Assembly (NCBI GenBank): GCA_947589585.1
Contig: CANQCA010000076.1
Coordinates: forward strand, 1-5,980
DNA length: 5,980 bases
Origin: an uncultured Clostridia bacterium
GTDB taxonomy: Bacteria; Bacillota; Clostridia; Christensenellales; Borkfalkiaceae
Direction of reading: 5' to 3'
This document shows, piece by piece, positions 1 through 5,578 of the stretch (position 1 is the first letter of the stretch; each line of letters starts with the position of its first letter). A program made the translations under genes and the position numbers. Under the pieces are notes generated by a model. That model was not told where the DNA came from and searched no databases. It saw nothing but the letters and a program-made list of their open reading frames with translations.

Positions 1-26
1 GAAACATTCGCACTTTTATTTGCCAT
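1..26 (-). CDS. 5' end of a gene, possibly a RelB/DinJ-family antitoxin (partial)
   Basis: An ATG at 26-24 on the minus strand opens a frame reading MANKSANV and then runs off the left edge. A good ribosome binding site, AGAGGTGA, lies at 38-31, with 7 bases between AGAGG and the ATG. A consensus promoter stands just upstream, so the start is well supported although only eight codons are visible. The opening resembles the N-termini of RelB/DinJ-type antitoxins, which often begin with Met-Ala-x-x-x-Ala-Asn-Val before a ribbon-helix-helix DNA-binding strand. That family guess rests on a handful of residues and is tentative. The palindrome over the promoter would suit an autoregulating antitoxin. 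Confidence 0.5.
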
Positions 27-49
27 ACTATCACCTCTATCAATAGTAT
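25..49. repeat. Inverted repeat spanning the -10 box and start codon, candidate operator
   Basis: ATACTAT at 25-31 is mirrored by ATAGTAT at 43-49, giving 7-bp perfect arms around an 11-base centre. The outer arm covers most of the -10 box and the inner arm touches the start codon, so a protein bound here would block transcription. This is where autoregulating antitoxins often bind. The sequence shows the palindrome; its use as an operator is inferred. Confidence 0.5.
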
Positions 50-73
50 AGCAAATTGTATCGCAAATTGCAA
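45..73 (-). promoter_or_regulatory. sigma-A-type promoter of the left-edge gene
   Basis: Read on the minus strand, a -35 box TTGCAA (73-68) and a -10 box TATACT (50-45) are separated by exactly 17 bases. Transcription would begin near 38, leaving a leader of about a dozen bases that holds the ribosome binding site. The spacer contains two direct copies of GCAAATTG (plus strand 51-58 and 63-70). Confidence 0.75.
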
Positions 74-83
74 CACATTTTAT

Positions 84-118
84 TAAAAAAGCCTTCCCCT
101 TGGCGTGGGGAAGGCTTT
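84..118 (-). terminator. Rho-independent terminator of the ispE unit
   Basis: GCCTTCCCC (91-99) pairs with GGGGAAGGC (107-115) around a 7-base loop, and AAA/TTT (88-90/116-118) extends the stem. Read on the minus strand, the stem is followed by a T-run from 90 to 85. It lies about 45 bases after the stop of the membrane-protein gene and insulates it from the next gene's promoter at 45-73. Confidence 0.88.
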
Positions 119-125
119 CTTTGCG

Positions 126-155
126 CCCTTGTCGCCCCTCACAGGGGGGCAAGGG
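126..155. repeat. Second hairpin in the 3' untranslated region
   Basis: CCCTTG (126-131) pairs with CAAGGG (150-155), and an inner CCCC/GGGG pair (135-138/144-147) lies around a short loop. It stands between the stop codon at 164 and the terminator at 84-118. It has no T-run, so it is not a terminator itself. It could protect the mRNA 3' end or be a remnant of a dispersed repeat. Confidence 0.45.
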
Positions 156-163
156 GGATTCCG

Positions 164-1111
164 TTATTCCTCTTCCGATTCTTCCGAAGTCTCTTCCGTT
201 CCTTCATCTTCGCCGAGGGCGAGAGCCAGAGAGGCGATGCGCGTATTGAGGTCTTCGAGACGGCTGCCCTCTTCGGTAGAGGAGAGCTTCTCATTCGCGA
301 GGCAGAGCCGGTGGGCATTCAGCGTCTTCATGGCATAGATGAGGAAGACGACAAGTGAGGCAAAGGCGAGCACGGCAAAGACGATCGTGAGGATGAGGGG
401 AAGGTTCCCGCTCGTTCTCAAGAGGAAGGAAGCGCTCACACCCGCCCCGACGAGGAGAAGGACGAGCGCGGCGAACACGCAGAGGGCACGGATGAGGTAG
501 TATTTTTTGTTTGCGGCAAACGCCTCGGCGCGCTTTTCGTACCCCTCCTTATATTGTTTGCGAAGGGGCTCCGCTTCCTCTTCGAGTTCCCGCTTTTTCC
601 CGCGGATACGGTCTCCGAGTTTTTCGAGCGTTTCCTTGCGCACCGTTTCATCCGTCCAATAGAACTCCTGTGCGGCATCGTAGTCCATAAAAGTCTCGAT
701 CTCCGTGAAGTTCTTCGTACGGCACAGCCAAAGCCCGTGCCGCGCCATGACGGCGTCGCTCTCATAGAGGGCAGCCTGCGCAAAGAGAGGCTCCGCCTGC
801 GCATAGTCCCCTTTTTCGAGAAGGGCAGCCGCCTCGTCCATAAGCTTTTGGTACTCCGCACGGGCGCGCTCCTCGGCGCGCTTTTTTTCTTCGAGCCGCG
901 CCTTGAGCTGGGAAGGGGTGAGTCCGACGAGATCTTCGTCGTATCCTTCCTCCGCATCCTCGGGCAGTTCGACGATGTAATCCGCTTCCTCGTCGGAGAG
1001 ATCCTCTTCCTCCGCACCGAGAGCGAGCGGATCCACGACGTCGTCTCCCTCGGCAGTGTGCTTGATCCTGATCTTGCGGGGATCGTCCTTATCGATAATC
1101 CTTTCTTCCAT
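164..1111 (-). CDS. Uncharacterised membrane protein with TPR-like and coiled-coil regions
   Basis: The 315-residue protein is not one I recognise. In order it shows a very acidic, probably disordered N-terminus (about 1-65), a charged helical stretch (66-95), and a TPR-like helix pair (about 92-135, around LLEKGDYAQAEPLFAQAA). A second charged helix that looks like a coiled coil follows (about 155-200). Two hydrophobic segments (about 206-231 and 238-260) are likely a transmembrane hairpin, which would leave both ends on the same side, probably the cytoplasm. A short helix and a Glu-rich tail (301-315) close it. The ATG at 1111 is chosen because AGGAG at 1123-1119 sits 7 bases upstream; the frame is open for 52 more codons upstream, but those overlap ispE. 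The gene starts 4 bases after the ispE stop and its ribosome binding site lies at the end of ispE, so translation is probably coupled. A scaffold or envelope role is only a guess. Confidence 0.88.
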   Translation of the reverse strand: MEERIIDKDDPRKIRIKHTAEGDDVVDPLALGAEEEDLSDEEADYIVELPEDAEEGYDEDLVGLTPSQLKARLEEKKRAEERARAEYQKLMDEAAALLEKGDYAQAEPLFAQAALYESDAVMARHGLWLCRTKNFTEIETFMDYDAAQEFYWTDETVRKETLEKLGDRIRGKKRELEEEAEPLRKQYKEGYEKRAEAFAANKKYYLIRALCVFAALVLLLVGAGVSASFLLRTSGNLPLILTIVFAVLAFASLVVFLIYAMKTLNAHRLCLANEKLSSTEEGSRLEDLNTRIASLALALGEDEGTEETSEESEEE

Positions 1112-1115
1112 AATA

Positions 1116-2021
1116 TCACTCCTGCTTTTCCTCTTCGCCCAAGACGAAGGGGGATGTGTGATGAATTTGCGCCATGGGGTCCACGCTCTTTGCGACGATT
1201 GCACGGCATTTTCCCCTGTAGCGGCTCTTCGCCCAAAGGCAGAGCTCCTCGCTCTCGAAACAGGCAAACACGGCGCTGCCCGAGCCCGTCATCGAAACGC
1301 CGAGGGGTGAAAAGCTCTTCAGGGCGAGATAGGCTTCCCCGACGGCCGGGCAAAGTTCCTTGGCCGAAGAAAAGAGATCGTTGCCGAAGTTCTTTGCCGC
1401 CCAAGCGGGATCGCCCCCCGAAAGAAGCTCTGCCGCGGACGCCGTTCGCGCGCCCCGTCTTCCCTCCGCCGCATCAAAGCGCGCATAGGCCTCGCGTGCA
1501 AGGACGCGCTCTTTGGGCACGAGGATGAGAAAGTGCAATGTGCAAAAAGGAAGGGCCTCGACCCGTTCCCCGCGCCCTTTGATGCGGGCAAGTCCGCCGC
1601 GCATCTGGAAGGGTGCATCGCTGCCGAGCGAGGCGGCAAGCTCGCGCATCCCGTTTGGGTCAGAGACAGAAAACAGCCTACCCATGCCCGCGATCACCCC
1701 CGCGATATCCGCTGAGGAGCCGCCGAGACCCGCGCCGATGGGGATGTTCTTGTGGACGGTGATATCCGCACCGCAAGTGCCGTATTTCGCGACAAATGCA
1801 TCCCCTGCGCGCTGTGCGTTGTTCTCTTCGGGGGGAATGTCCGCGCCCGCCCCGCGCATGAGAATGCGGACGAGCCCGTCCCTTCGTTTGCGCAAAATGA
1901 TGCGGTCGCAAAGGTCCACGGTCGTCACGAGGGAATCGAGCATGTGGCAGCCGCCCTCCGCGCCCAAAATATCGAGCGTCAGGTTGAGCTTGGCATATGC
2001 ATTGACCCGCACCGTGTTCAT
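1116..2021 (-). CDS. ispE: 4-diphosphocytidyl-2-C-methyl-D-erythritol kinase
   Basis: IspE phosphorylates the 2-hydroxyl of CDP-methylerythritol with ATP, the fourth step of the MEP pathway to isopentenyl diphosphate, in the cytoplasm. The 301-residue length is normal. GHMP-kinase features are clear: the N-terminal AKLNLTLDILG (10-20) with catalytic Lys11, the ATP-binding loop PIGAGLGGSSAD (94-105), LGSDAPF (132-138) with catalytic Asp135, GRGE (149-152), and the C-terminal MTGSGSAVF motif (244-252). The usual DGYH substrate motif reads GGCH (23-26): the His is kept, but the Tyr that stacks on the cytosine in E. coli IspE is Cys25. The ATG at 2021 starts right before the conserved strand and has no clear Shine-Dalgarno; a promoter places the RNA 5' end at about this ATG. 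It is the first gene of a two-gene unit. In Bacillus too, ispE lies near veg. The longer open frame upstream is a shadow of the SPOCS gene. Confidence 0.96.
   Translation of the reverse strand: MNTVRVNAYAKLNLTLDILGAEGGCHMLDSLVTTVDLCDRIILRKRRDGLVRILMRGAGADIPPEENNAQRAGDAFVAKYGTCGADITVHKNIPIGAGLGGSSADIAGVIAGMGRLFSVSDPNGMRELAASLGSDAPFQMRGGLARIKGRGERVEALPFCTLHFLILVPKERVLAREAYARFDAAEGRRGARTASAAELLSGGDPAWAAKNFGNDLFSSAKELCPAVGEAYLALKSFSPLGVSMTGSGSAVFACFESEELCLWAKSRYRGKCRAIVAKSVDPMAQIHHTSPFVLGEEEKQE
1119..1123 (-). promoter_or_regulatory. Ribosome binding site just inside the end of ispE
   Basis: AGGAG on the minus strand, 7 bases before the ATG at 1111. It fixes the start of the membrane-protein gene and lies within the last codons of ispE (stop at 1118-1116), so a ribosome finishing ispE would expose or feed this site. 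Confidence 0.8.
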
Positions 2022-2028
2022 CTCTTCT

Positions 2029-2057
2029 ATTCTACCATGAAACGGCGGCCATTGCAA
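2029..2057 (-). promoter_or_regulatory. Promoter of ispE, predicting a leaderless transcript
   Basis: On the minus strand, TTGCAA (2057-2052) and TAGAAT (2034-2029) are 17 bases apart, and TGG before the -10 makes it an extended -10. Normal spacing from the -10 to the start point puts +1 at 2022-2021, the base before or the first base of the ispE ATG. It lies just downstream of the SPOCS-gene terminator, so ispE needs its own promoter. Confidence 0.75.
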
Positions 2058-2067
2058 CAACTTTTGC

Positions 2068-2100
2068 AAAAAAAGCGTCCCCGGCGGGAAATGCCGGGGA
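2068..2100 (-). terminator. Rho-independent terminator of the SPOCS/LysM gene
   Basis: TCCCCGGC (2078-2085) pairs perfectly with GCCGGGGA (2093-2100) around a 7-base loop. On the minus strand it is followed after 3 bases by seven Ts (2074-2068). The stem begins 10 bases after the SPOCS-gene stop codon. Confidence 0.92.
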
Positions 2101-2110
2101 ACGATCGCTA

Positions 2111-3586
2111 TCACATGAAGGATCGCTTCCTGTAGACGATGACGCGCTGCCCCTCTTTTACGGGGAACTCGATATCGGGGTTGCTCGCCGTAACGTCCTC
2201 GGGGGATTTTTTCAGGCTCTTTGCGAGCTCCCAAAGTCCGTCGCCCGCACGGGGGATATAGACGGAGATCGCGCTTTCCTCGGCGGGAAGAGCCTCTTTT
2301 TCCTCGGCATTTTGCACGAGCCGTGCCGAGATCTCCCGCTTTTCCTGCATGCAGATCTTGAGCGTCGCTTCCGCGTCGATCTCGCCTTCCTGACGCTGCC
2401 TTGCGGACATGCCGCATACCAAAACGGTCACAGACGCATTTTTCGCCTCGACGGGAACGGAGAAGGGAAGGCTCAGCTCTACGCCGCGGTGGCTCCCGTC
2501 CGCACCGAGGAGGAGGAGCGTCGCCATGGCGATCCCCTCGACCTTTTTCCCGTCTTCCCCCGCAGTAAGTTCGGCCTCCGCACGCTGAAGGGTGACGGCC
2601 TGCAGGGCGTCCGAGAAGGAGATCTCCCCCGAGAGCGCGCACTTGCCGGCGATATGGTCTGTGAGGCAAACGACCTCTCCGACCCCGCCGCTCTCCGCCG
2701 TTGCGAAGGTCAGATCCGCGACATGGGTGGGGGAAAATGCGTCAACGACCGCATCGATCGCCGCTTCTTCGTACACGCACCCCTCGGCCGCGAGCGTGAG
2801 TTCGGCAAAGAGACGGCATTTATCGCTCTCTTCGTCGGCTTCGGCGTGAATGGTGGCATCCATGACCGAGACACGGGCTTCGGCACTGCATCCGAAGGAA
2901 GAGGCGTCGCACGGAATTTCTATCTCGAAGGGGATGAGCCGTTCGAAGGAAGCGAGCGCCCCGCCCGGCTTTAAGGCAAGGATCCCGAGGTGCACTTCTC
3001 CCTCGAGCTTGAGTGTGCCCGTCTCGCAGACGATCTCCGATAGGGTCACCGTCTCGGCGTGCTGCAGGATATCGCCGATATCCTCCGTTTCGAACTCATC
3101 CTCCGCCTCTGCGCTTCCCGAGACGAGATGTGCCGTGAGCACTTTGACGGGTTCCCGCTTCATGATGAGGTCGCCCCCCGAGAGGTATTCGAAGCTTTGC
3201 TCGCCGAAGAGCGCGATATCCGCCCCGAGTAGGGCCTGCGCGTACACGCTCGCCCCCTCCCTGCGAACGGAGATATTCTCGACTGCGAGCGCGACACGTG
3301 CCTCGAGTGCGGGGAATAGGAATTCATCCTTCGCAACGGCCGTGAATTCCACCCCCTTCTCTGCACGGCACACTTTTTTCTCCCCATCCTCATAGACGAG
3401 AGAAAAATGCGCCTTGCCGAAATAGCGCACCTCGCCGTTTCCCACTTCCGCTCCCGTGAGCGCGGCCGAGCAATGCACGGATAGAATTGTCTCGACTTCC
3501 TGCGTGAACCTGCACTCCACGGCCGTCTGGGCGGCGATCTCTTTGCGTTTGCCAAACCCGCGGAACACCTGCGTTTGCGTTTTCAT
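2111..3586 (-). CDS. SPOCS (DUF3794) repeat protein with C-terminal LysM domain
   Basis: The 491-residue protein has no signal peptide or membrane segment. It appears to hold about three beta-rich SPOCS/DUF3794 repeats: roughly 30-110, 170-260 and 305-385. The second is the clearest, with alternating strands such as LEGEVHLGILAL (194-205) followed by the characteristic IPFEIEIP (218-225). A linker rich in Glu and Ala leads to a LysM module at about 440-486 (from SVYIPRAGDGLWELAK to EGQRVIVYR), which binds N-acetylglucosamine chains such as peptidoglycan. SPOCS domains occur in spore coat and cortex assembly proteins such as SpoVID and in many clostridial SPOCS-LysM proteins, so a role at the spore or cell surface is likely. 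The ATG at 3586 has AGAGG at 3598-3594, 7 bases upstream. It is transcribed alone from a divergent promoter shared with veg and ends at a strong terminator. Family assignment is confident; the exact function is not known. Confidence 0.92.
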   Translation of the reverse strand: MKTQTQVFRGFGKRKEIAAQTAVECRFTQEVETILSVHCSAALTGAEVGNGEVRYFGKAHFSLVYEDGEKKVCRAEKGVEFTAVAKDEFLFPALEARVALAVENISVRREGASVYAQALLGADIALFGEQSFEYLSGGDLIMKREPVKVLTAHLVSGSAEAEDEFETEDIGDILQHAETVTLSEIVCETGTLKLEGEVHLGILALKPGGALASFERLIPFEIEIPCDASSFGCSAEARVSVMDATIHAEADEESDKCRLFAELTLAAEGCVYEEAAIDAVVDAFSPTHVADLTFATAESGGVGEVVCLTDHIAGKCALSGEISFSDALQAVTLQRAEAELTAGEDGKKVEGIAMATLLLLGADGSHRGVELSLPFSVPVEAKNASVTVLVCGMSARQRQEGEIDAEATLKICMQEKREISARLVQNAEEKEALPAEESAISVYIPRAGDGLWELAKSLKKSPEDVTASNPDIEFPVKEGQRVIVYRKRSFM

Positions 3587-3630
3587 GATGATACCTCTCC
3601 CGATTTTGACTTCCCTCTATCCTATGCGGG

Positions 3631-3656
3631 ATCCTCTGCCGTTATGCGCGGAGGAT
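3631..3656. repeat. Small inverted repeat in the SPOCS-gene leader
   Basis: ATCCTC (3631-3636) mirrors GAGGAT (3651-3656) around 14 bases. If the promoter at 3723-3751 is used, the RNA leader could fold here; a second short GC hairpin, GGGCG/CGCCC, lies at 3696-3709. No known riboswitch is recognised. The arms are short, so this may be chance. Confidence 0.3.
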
Positions 3657-3722
3657 TTTGGGAAGGTGTGCCGAATACGATCGAATAATAAGGAAGGGCG
3701 ACCTCGCCCCGTAATTTTGAGC

Positions 3723-3751
3723 AGTATCATAAAAATGAGGCGGTTTGGCAA
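3723..3751 (-). promoter_or_regulatory. Candidate promoter of the SPOCS/LysM gene
   Basis: On the minus strand, TTGCCA (3751-3746, 5 of 6 matches to TTGACA) and GATACT (3728-3723, 4 of 6) are 17 bases apart. Transcription would start near 3716 and give a leader of about 130 bases. The -35 lies beside the veg -10 on the other strand (3754-3759), so two polymerases could not easily bind at once. Confidence 0.5.
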
Positions 3752-3753
3752 AG

Positions 3754-3759
3754 TATAAT
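3754..3759 (+). promoter_or_regulatory. -10 box of the veg promoter
   Basis: A perfect TATAAT lies 28 bases before the veg ATG, predicting a start near 3766 and a 22-base leader. No good -35 is found at 15 to 19 bases upstream and there is no extended -10 TG. It either uses an activator or is weaker than the famously strong veg promoter of Bacillus subtilis. Confidence 0.5.
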
Positions 3760-3787
3760 TTTCGAAAAATCAGGCAAAAATCAAGGC

Positions 3788-4042
3788 ATGATCAAGCCAA
3801 AACACGATATCGCAAAGGTCAAGGCCGACATAGCGGATAATTTTCAAAAGCAAGTGAACGTCACCGTGAATTTAGGCAGAAACAAAGTCCTGCGCTTTTG
3901 CGGGATGCTCTCGGGGGTCTATCCCGCACTCTTCACCGTCGAACCTGCGGATAAGAACTTTTTGGGAAAGACTTCCTACTCCTACGCCGAAGTGCTGTGC
4001 GGGAACGTCTCCATACGGCCCGCAAAGAGCCCGAAGGCATGA
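3788..4042 (+). CDS. veg: Veg family protein
   Basis: The 84-residue product matches Veg of Bacillus subtilis (86 residues) in length and pattern. It has an N-terminal helix (DIAKVKADIADNFQKQV, 7-23), then a beta-barrel-like core with NLGRNKVLRFCGMLSGVYPALFTVE (28-52) and SYSYAEVLCGNVSI (63-76), the family's most conserved stretches. In B. subtilis Veg is a small, abundant cytoplasmic protein that stimulates biofilm matrix genes by opposing the SinR repressor; whether a SinR system exists here cannot be seen. The ATG at 3788 is the only reasonable start. Its Shine-Dalgarno is poor: AAGG lies just one base before the ATG, and AGG at 3772-3774 is rather far. It is divergent from the SPOCS/LysM gene and ends before two hairpins. 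Confidence 0.93.
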   Translation: MIKPKHDIAKVKADIADNFQKQVNVTVNLGRNKVLRFCGMLSGVYPALFTVEPADKNFLGKTSYSYAEVLCGNVSIRPAKSPKA

Positions 4043-4087
4043 ACCTCTTCCGTCAATTGCGAAAGTCCTCTTCCCTTTGCCTTGCTG

Positions 4088-4111
4088 CCACCGGCCAGCC
4101 CCGGTGGTTTT
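4088..4111 (+). terminator. Hairpin with short T-run after veg
   Basis: CCACCGG (4088-4094) pairs with CCGGTGG (4101-4107) around a 6-base loop and is followed by TTTT (4108-4111). It lies 45 bases after the veg stop. The T-run is short, so it may be a weak terminator backed up by the stronger one that follows. Confidence 0.6.
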
Positions 4112-4114
4112 CCG

Positions 4115-4152
4115 AAAAAAGCGCCGCACTGAAAATCAGTTCGGCGCTTTTT
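4115..4152. terminator. Strong bidirectional terminator after veg
   Basis: GCGCCG (4121-4126) pairs with CGGCGC (4142-4147) and ACTGA (4128-4132) with TCAGT (4136-4140), with one C/T mismatch and an AAA loop. An A-run (4115-4120) and T-run (4148-4152) flank the stem, so it can stop transcription in either direction. It ends the veg transcript and separates it from the DUF1828-like gene. Confidence 0.88.
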
Positions 4153-4207
4153 CTTTTGTCTTTGTTTGGAAAATGACTTTCCGACCGGCGTTTCCATCGT
4201 CAGTGAT

Positions 4208-4236
4208 TTTACATATGGAGCGTTTTGTGGTACAAT
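4208..4236 (+). promoter_or_regulatory. Promoter of the DUF1828-like gene
   Basis: TTTACA (4208-4213) and TACAAT (4231-4236) are separated by 17 bases, with TGG before the -10 (extended -10). Transcription should begin near 4243. This argues against translation starting at the TTG at 4225, which would lie upstream of the RNA start. Confidence 0.75.
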
Positions 4237-4254
4237 GAAAAAAATATCAGCTAT

Positions 4255-4641
4255 GTGAGGATCCCTATAATCGATATTAAAGCGCTTTTAGACCAATACA
4301 GAGAGGACATAACCGTAAGATACGGAAACGATGCCGTCTTAATCTCCTTGCCCTTTTATCATTTGGAAAGCAACGAAAGCATTGCGCTGCGGTTTTCCGA
4401 AACGGAAGACGGCAGACCTGTCGTTACAGACTGCGGAACAACGCGGGATTACATCGAATCGGTGGATATCCGTCTCCAAGACTATCGGGAAAAATTAAAC
4501 GCGATCAAAGAGAGATTTTTCATCAGGGAAGAGAACGGCGCATTCGTCATGACCATGCCGACGAACAGTCTCGTCTCCGTACAAAACCATCTCGGTTACT
4601 TCATCCAGGCAATTTCCATCATCGCAAATATCGACTTATAA
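4255..4641 (+). CDS. DUF1828-like small protein of unknown function
   Basis: The protein of about 128 residues resembles the DUF1828 family in layout. A short N-terminal helix (IDIKALLDQYRE, 6-17) leads to beta strands including VLISLPFYHLESNESIALRFSE (28-49). A conserved-looking VVTDCGTTRDYIES follows (56-69), and helices with a hydrophobic end (FIQAISIIANI, 116-126) close it. The family occurs in phage and accessory regions; its role is unknown. The start is uncertain. GTG at 4255 lies after the predicted RNA start and near where homologues begin, but has no Shine-Dalgarno. TTG at 4225 has GGAG 4 bases upstream yet precedes the RNA start. GAGGA at 4257-4261 would suit a non-standard ATA at 4267. 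The region is more A+T rich than the ispE side. It converges on the hydrolase gene with 19 bases between stops and no hairpin. Confidence 0.78.
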   Translation: MRIPIIDIKALLDQYREDITVRYGNDAVLISLPFYHLESNESIALRFSETEDGRPVVTDCGTTRDYIESVDIRLQDYREKLNAIKERFFIREENGAFVMTMPTNSLVSVQNHLGYFIQAISIIANIDL

Positions 4642-4660
4642 GCGGGCGGATGGGATTTTC

Positions 4661-5494
4661 TCATCTTTCGACCCGACGCCTTCTGATAAGCTCAAACGCA
4701 TAATAAATTCCCTTAAGATCGTCGGAAAGATAGGCAAGCGCTTGCTCTTCGAGTTCGGCAGGCACCCCGTAATAAGCCTCCGCGATGCTGCCCGCCATCG
4801 CCCCTATCGTATCCGAATCCCCGCCGATCGACACGGCGTTACGGACCGCGTCTTCAAAGCCATCGCTCTCCAAAAACGCCAGGATCGCTTGCGGGACGCT
4901 CCCTTGGCAGGTCACCCAATTCCCATGATCGTCATACCCGTATGAGATCTGCAAATTCGGAATCGTGAAAGACTTGTCGTTCAATATCGGATAATACCTT
5001 GCGGCGCGTTCCCGGATGACCGGCTTCTCCGCGCCAATGCGTGCAAGATAAACGCAGAGCGCGATCGCCTCGCCCCCCTTCAATCCTTCGGGGTGGTTAT
5101 GGGTCACTCCGGTAATGATGTTCGCCAACGATTTTAATTGCGTCTCGGAATCTGCGACCCAGCCCACAGGGCTTATCCGCATCCCCGCTCCGTTCCCGTA
5201 ACTATTGATCGGCAAAGTTGAATTGCCATCGAATAGCCAATGATAAAACTTCTCGCCCCACCCCATATGGGGATGAGCCCTTGCGACGGTGCGCATACAG
5301 TTGATCGTTTTTTCGGCAAGCGTTGCGTAGTCACCCTTGCAAAGAAGCAGCGCCTGCGCAACCGCTACCGTCATGAACGTATCGTCTGTGGCACGACAGG
5401 CCCCTGTAAAAAATTTGAAATTTTTGCCTCGGTCGTCATCTTCGATAAATTCGAATCTGCTGCCGACGATGTCTCCTATGATCGCCCCTATCAT
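4661..5494 (-). CDS. ADP-ribosylglycohydrolase family protein
   Basis: This family (DraG, ARH1/ARH3) removes ADP-ribose from modified proteins, nucleic acids or small molecules, using a two-metal site. The 277-residue length is normal. All main motifs are seen in order: GDIVGSRFEF (7-16, with the likely ligand Glu15), TDDT (36-39), SYGNGAGMR (98-106), THNHPEG (131-137), and GGDSDTI (224-230) with Asp226, Asp228 and Thr229, followed by the AGSIAEAYYGVP helix (234-245). No signal peptide is present, so it acts in the cytoplasm. The ATG at 5494 is chosen because AAAGG at 5505-5501 lies 6 bases upstream and the GDxxGS motif must be near the N-terminus; the frame is open for 52 codons upstream but crosses two hairpins. 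No ADP-ribosyltransferase is visible nearby, so the substrate is unknown. It may be a housekeeping eraser or part of a defence or toxin system. Confidence 0.94.
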   Translation of the reverse strand: MIGAIIGDIVGSRFEFIEDDDRGKNFKFFTGACRATDDTFMTVAVAQALLLCKGDYATLAEKTINCMRTVARAHPHMGWGEKFYHWLFDGNSTLPINSYGNGAGMRISPVGWVADSETQLKSLANIITGVTHNHPEGLKGGEAIALCVYLARIGAEKPVIRERAARYYPILNDKSFTIPNLQISYGYDDHGNWVTCQGSVPQAILAFLESDGFEDAVRNAVSIGGDSDTIGAMAGSIAEAYYGVPAELEEQALAYLSDDLKGIYYAFELIRRRRVER

Positions 5495-5510
5495 AATTTT
5501 CCTTTCATGG

Positions 5511-5533
5511 ACCCGCGCGATCGTCGCGCGGGT
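5511..5533. repeat. Strong hairpin in the leader of the hydrolase gene
   Basis: ACCCGCGCGA (5511-5520) pairs perfectly with TCGCGCGGGT (5524-5533) around 3 bases, a 10-bp GC-rich stem. It ends 5 bases before the hydrolase ribosome binding site at 5505-5501. There is no T-run on the minus strand, so it is not a terminator. It could stabilise the mRNA, affect ribosome loading, or be a protein-binding palindrome. Confidence 0.7.
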
Positions 5534-5545
5534 TTCGTTCAAATC

Positions 5546-5578
5546 AAAAAACTGTCCGAGAAATTCGGACGGTTTTTT
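5546..5578. terminator. Bidirectional terminator upstream of the hydrolase gene
   Basis: GTCCGA (5554-5559) pairs with TCGGAC (5565-5570) around a 5-base loop, extended by C5552/G5572, with six As (5546-5551) and six Ts (5573-5578) on the two sides. It works on paper in both directions. On the minus strand it would stop transcription coming from the right edge before it reaches the hydrolase. A weak -10-like TATATA/TATAAA lies at 5583-5576 with no good -35. If that is the hydrolase promoter, the RNA begins inside this hairpin. Confidence 0.75.

Noticed and set aside
436..1404. Minus-strand frame of 322 codons overlapping the membrane-protein gene
   Set aside because: It is very rich in Arg and Ser, lies out of frame with two supported genes, and has no domain signal.
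554..1528. Long plus-strand frame of 324 codons opposite ispE and the membrane-protein gene
   Set aside because: It is antisense to two well-supported genes, has no recognisable domain and is low-complexity Arg/Pro-rich at its end; a typical mirror frame.
2022..2669. N-terminal extension of ispE giving a 517-residue frame
   Set aside because: It overlaps the SPOCS/LysM gene on the same strand in another frame, crosses a strong terminator, and is Arg/Gly-rich as shadow frames in G+C-rich DNA are.
2850..3395. Plus-strand Ser-rich frame of 181 codons
   Set aside because: It lies wholly antisense to the SPOCS/LysM gene; its Ser/Ala/Pro bias is what the opposite strand of Glu/Ala-rich codons produces.
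3609..3650. Forespore sigma (SigF/SigG-like) promoter before the SPOCS gene
   Set aside because: On the minus strand GCATA and CATAGGATA are 16 bases apart, tempting for a sporulation gene, but the -10 part matches the consensus only partly, so I do not call it.
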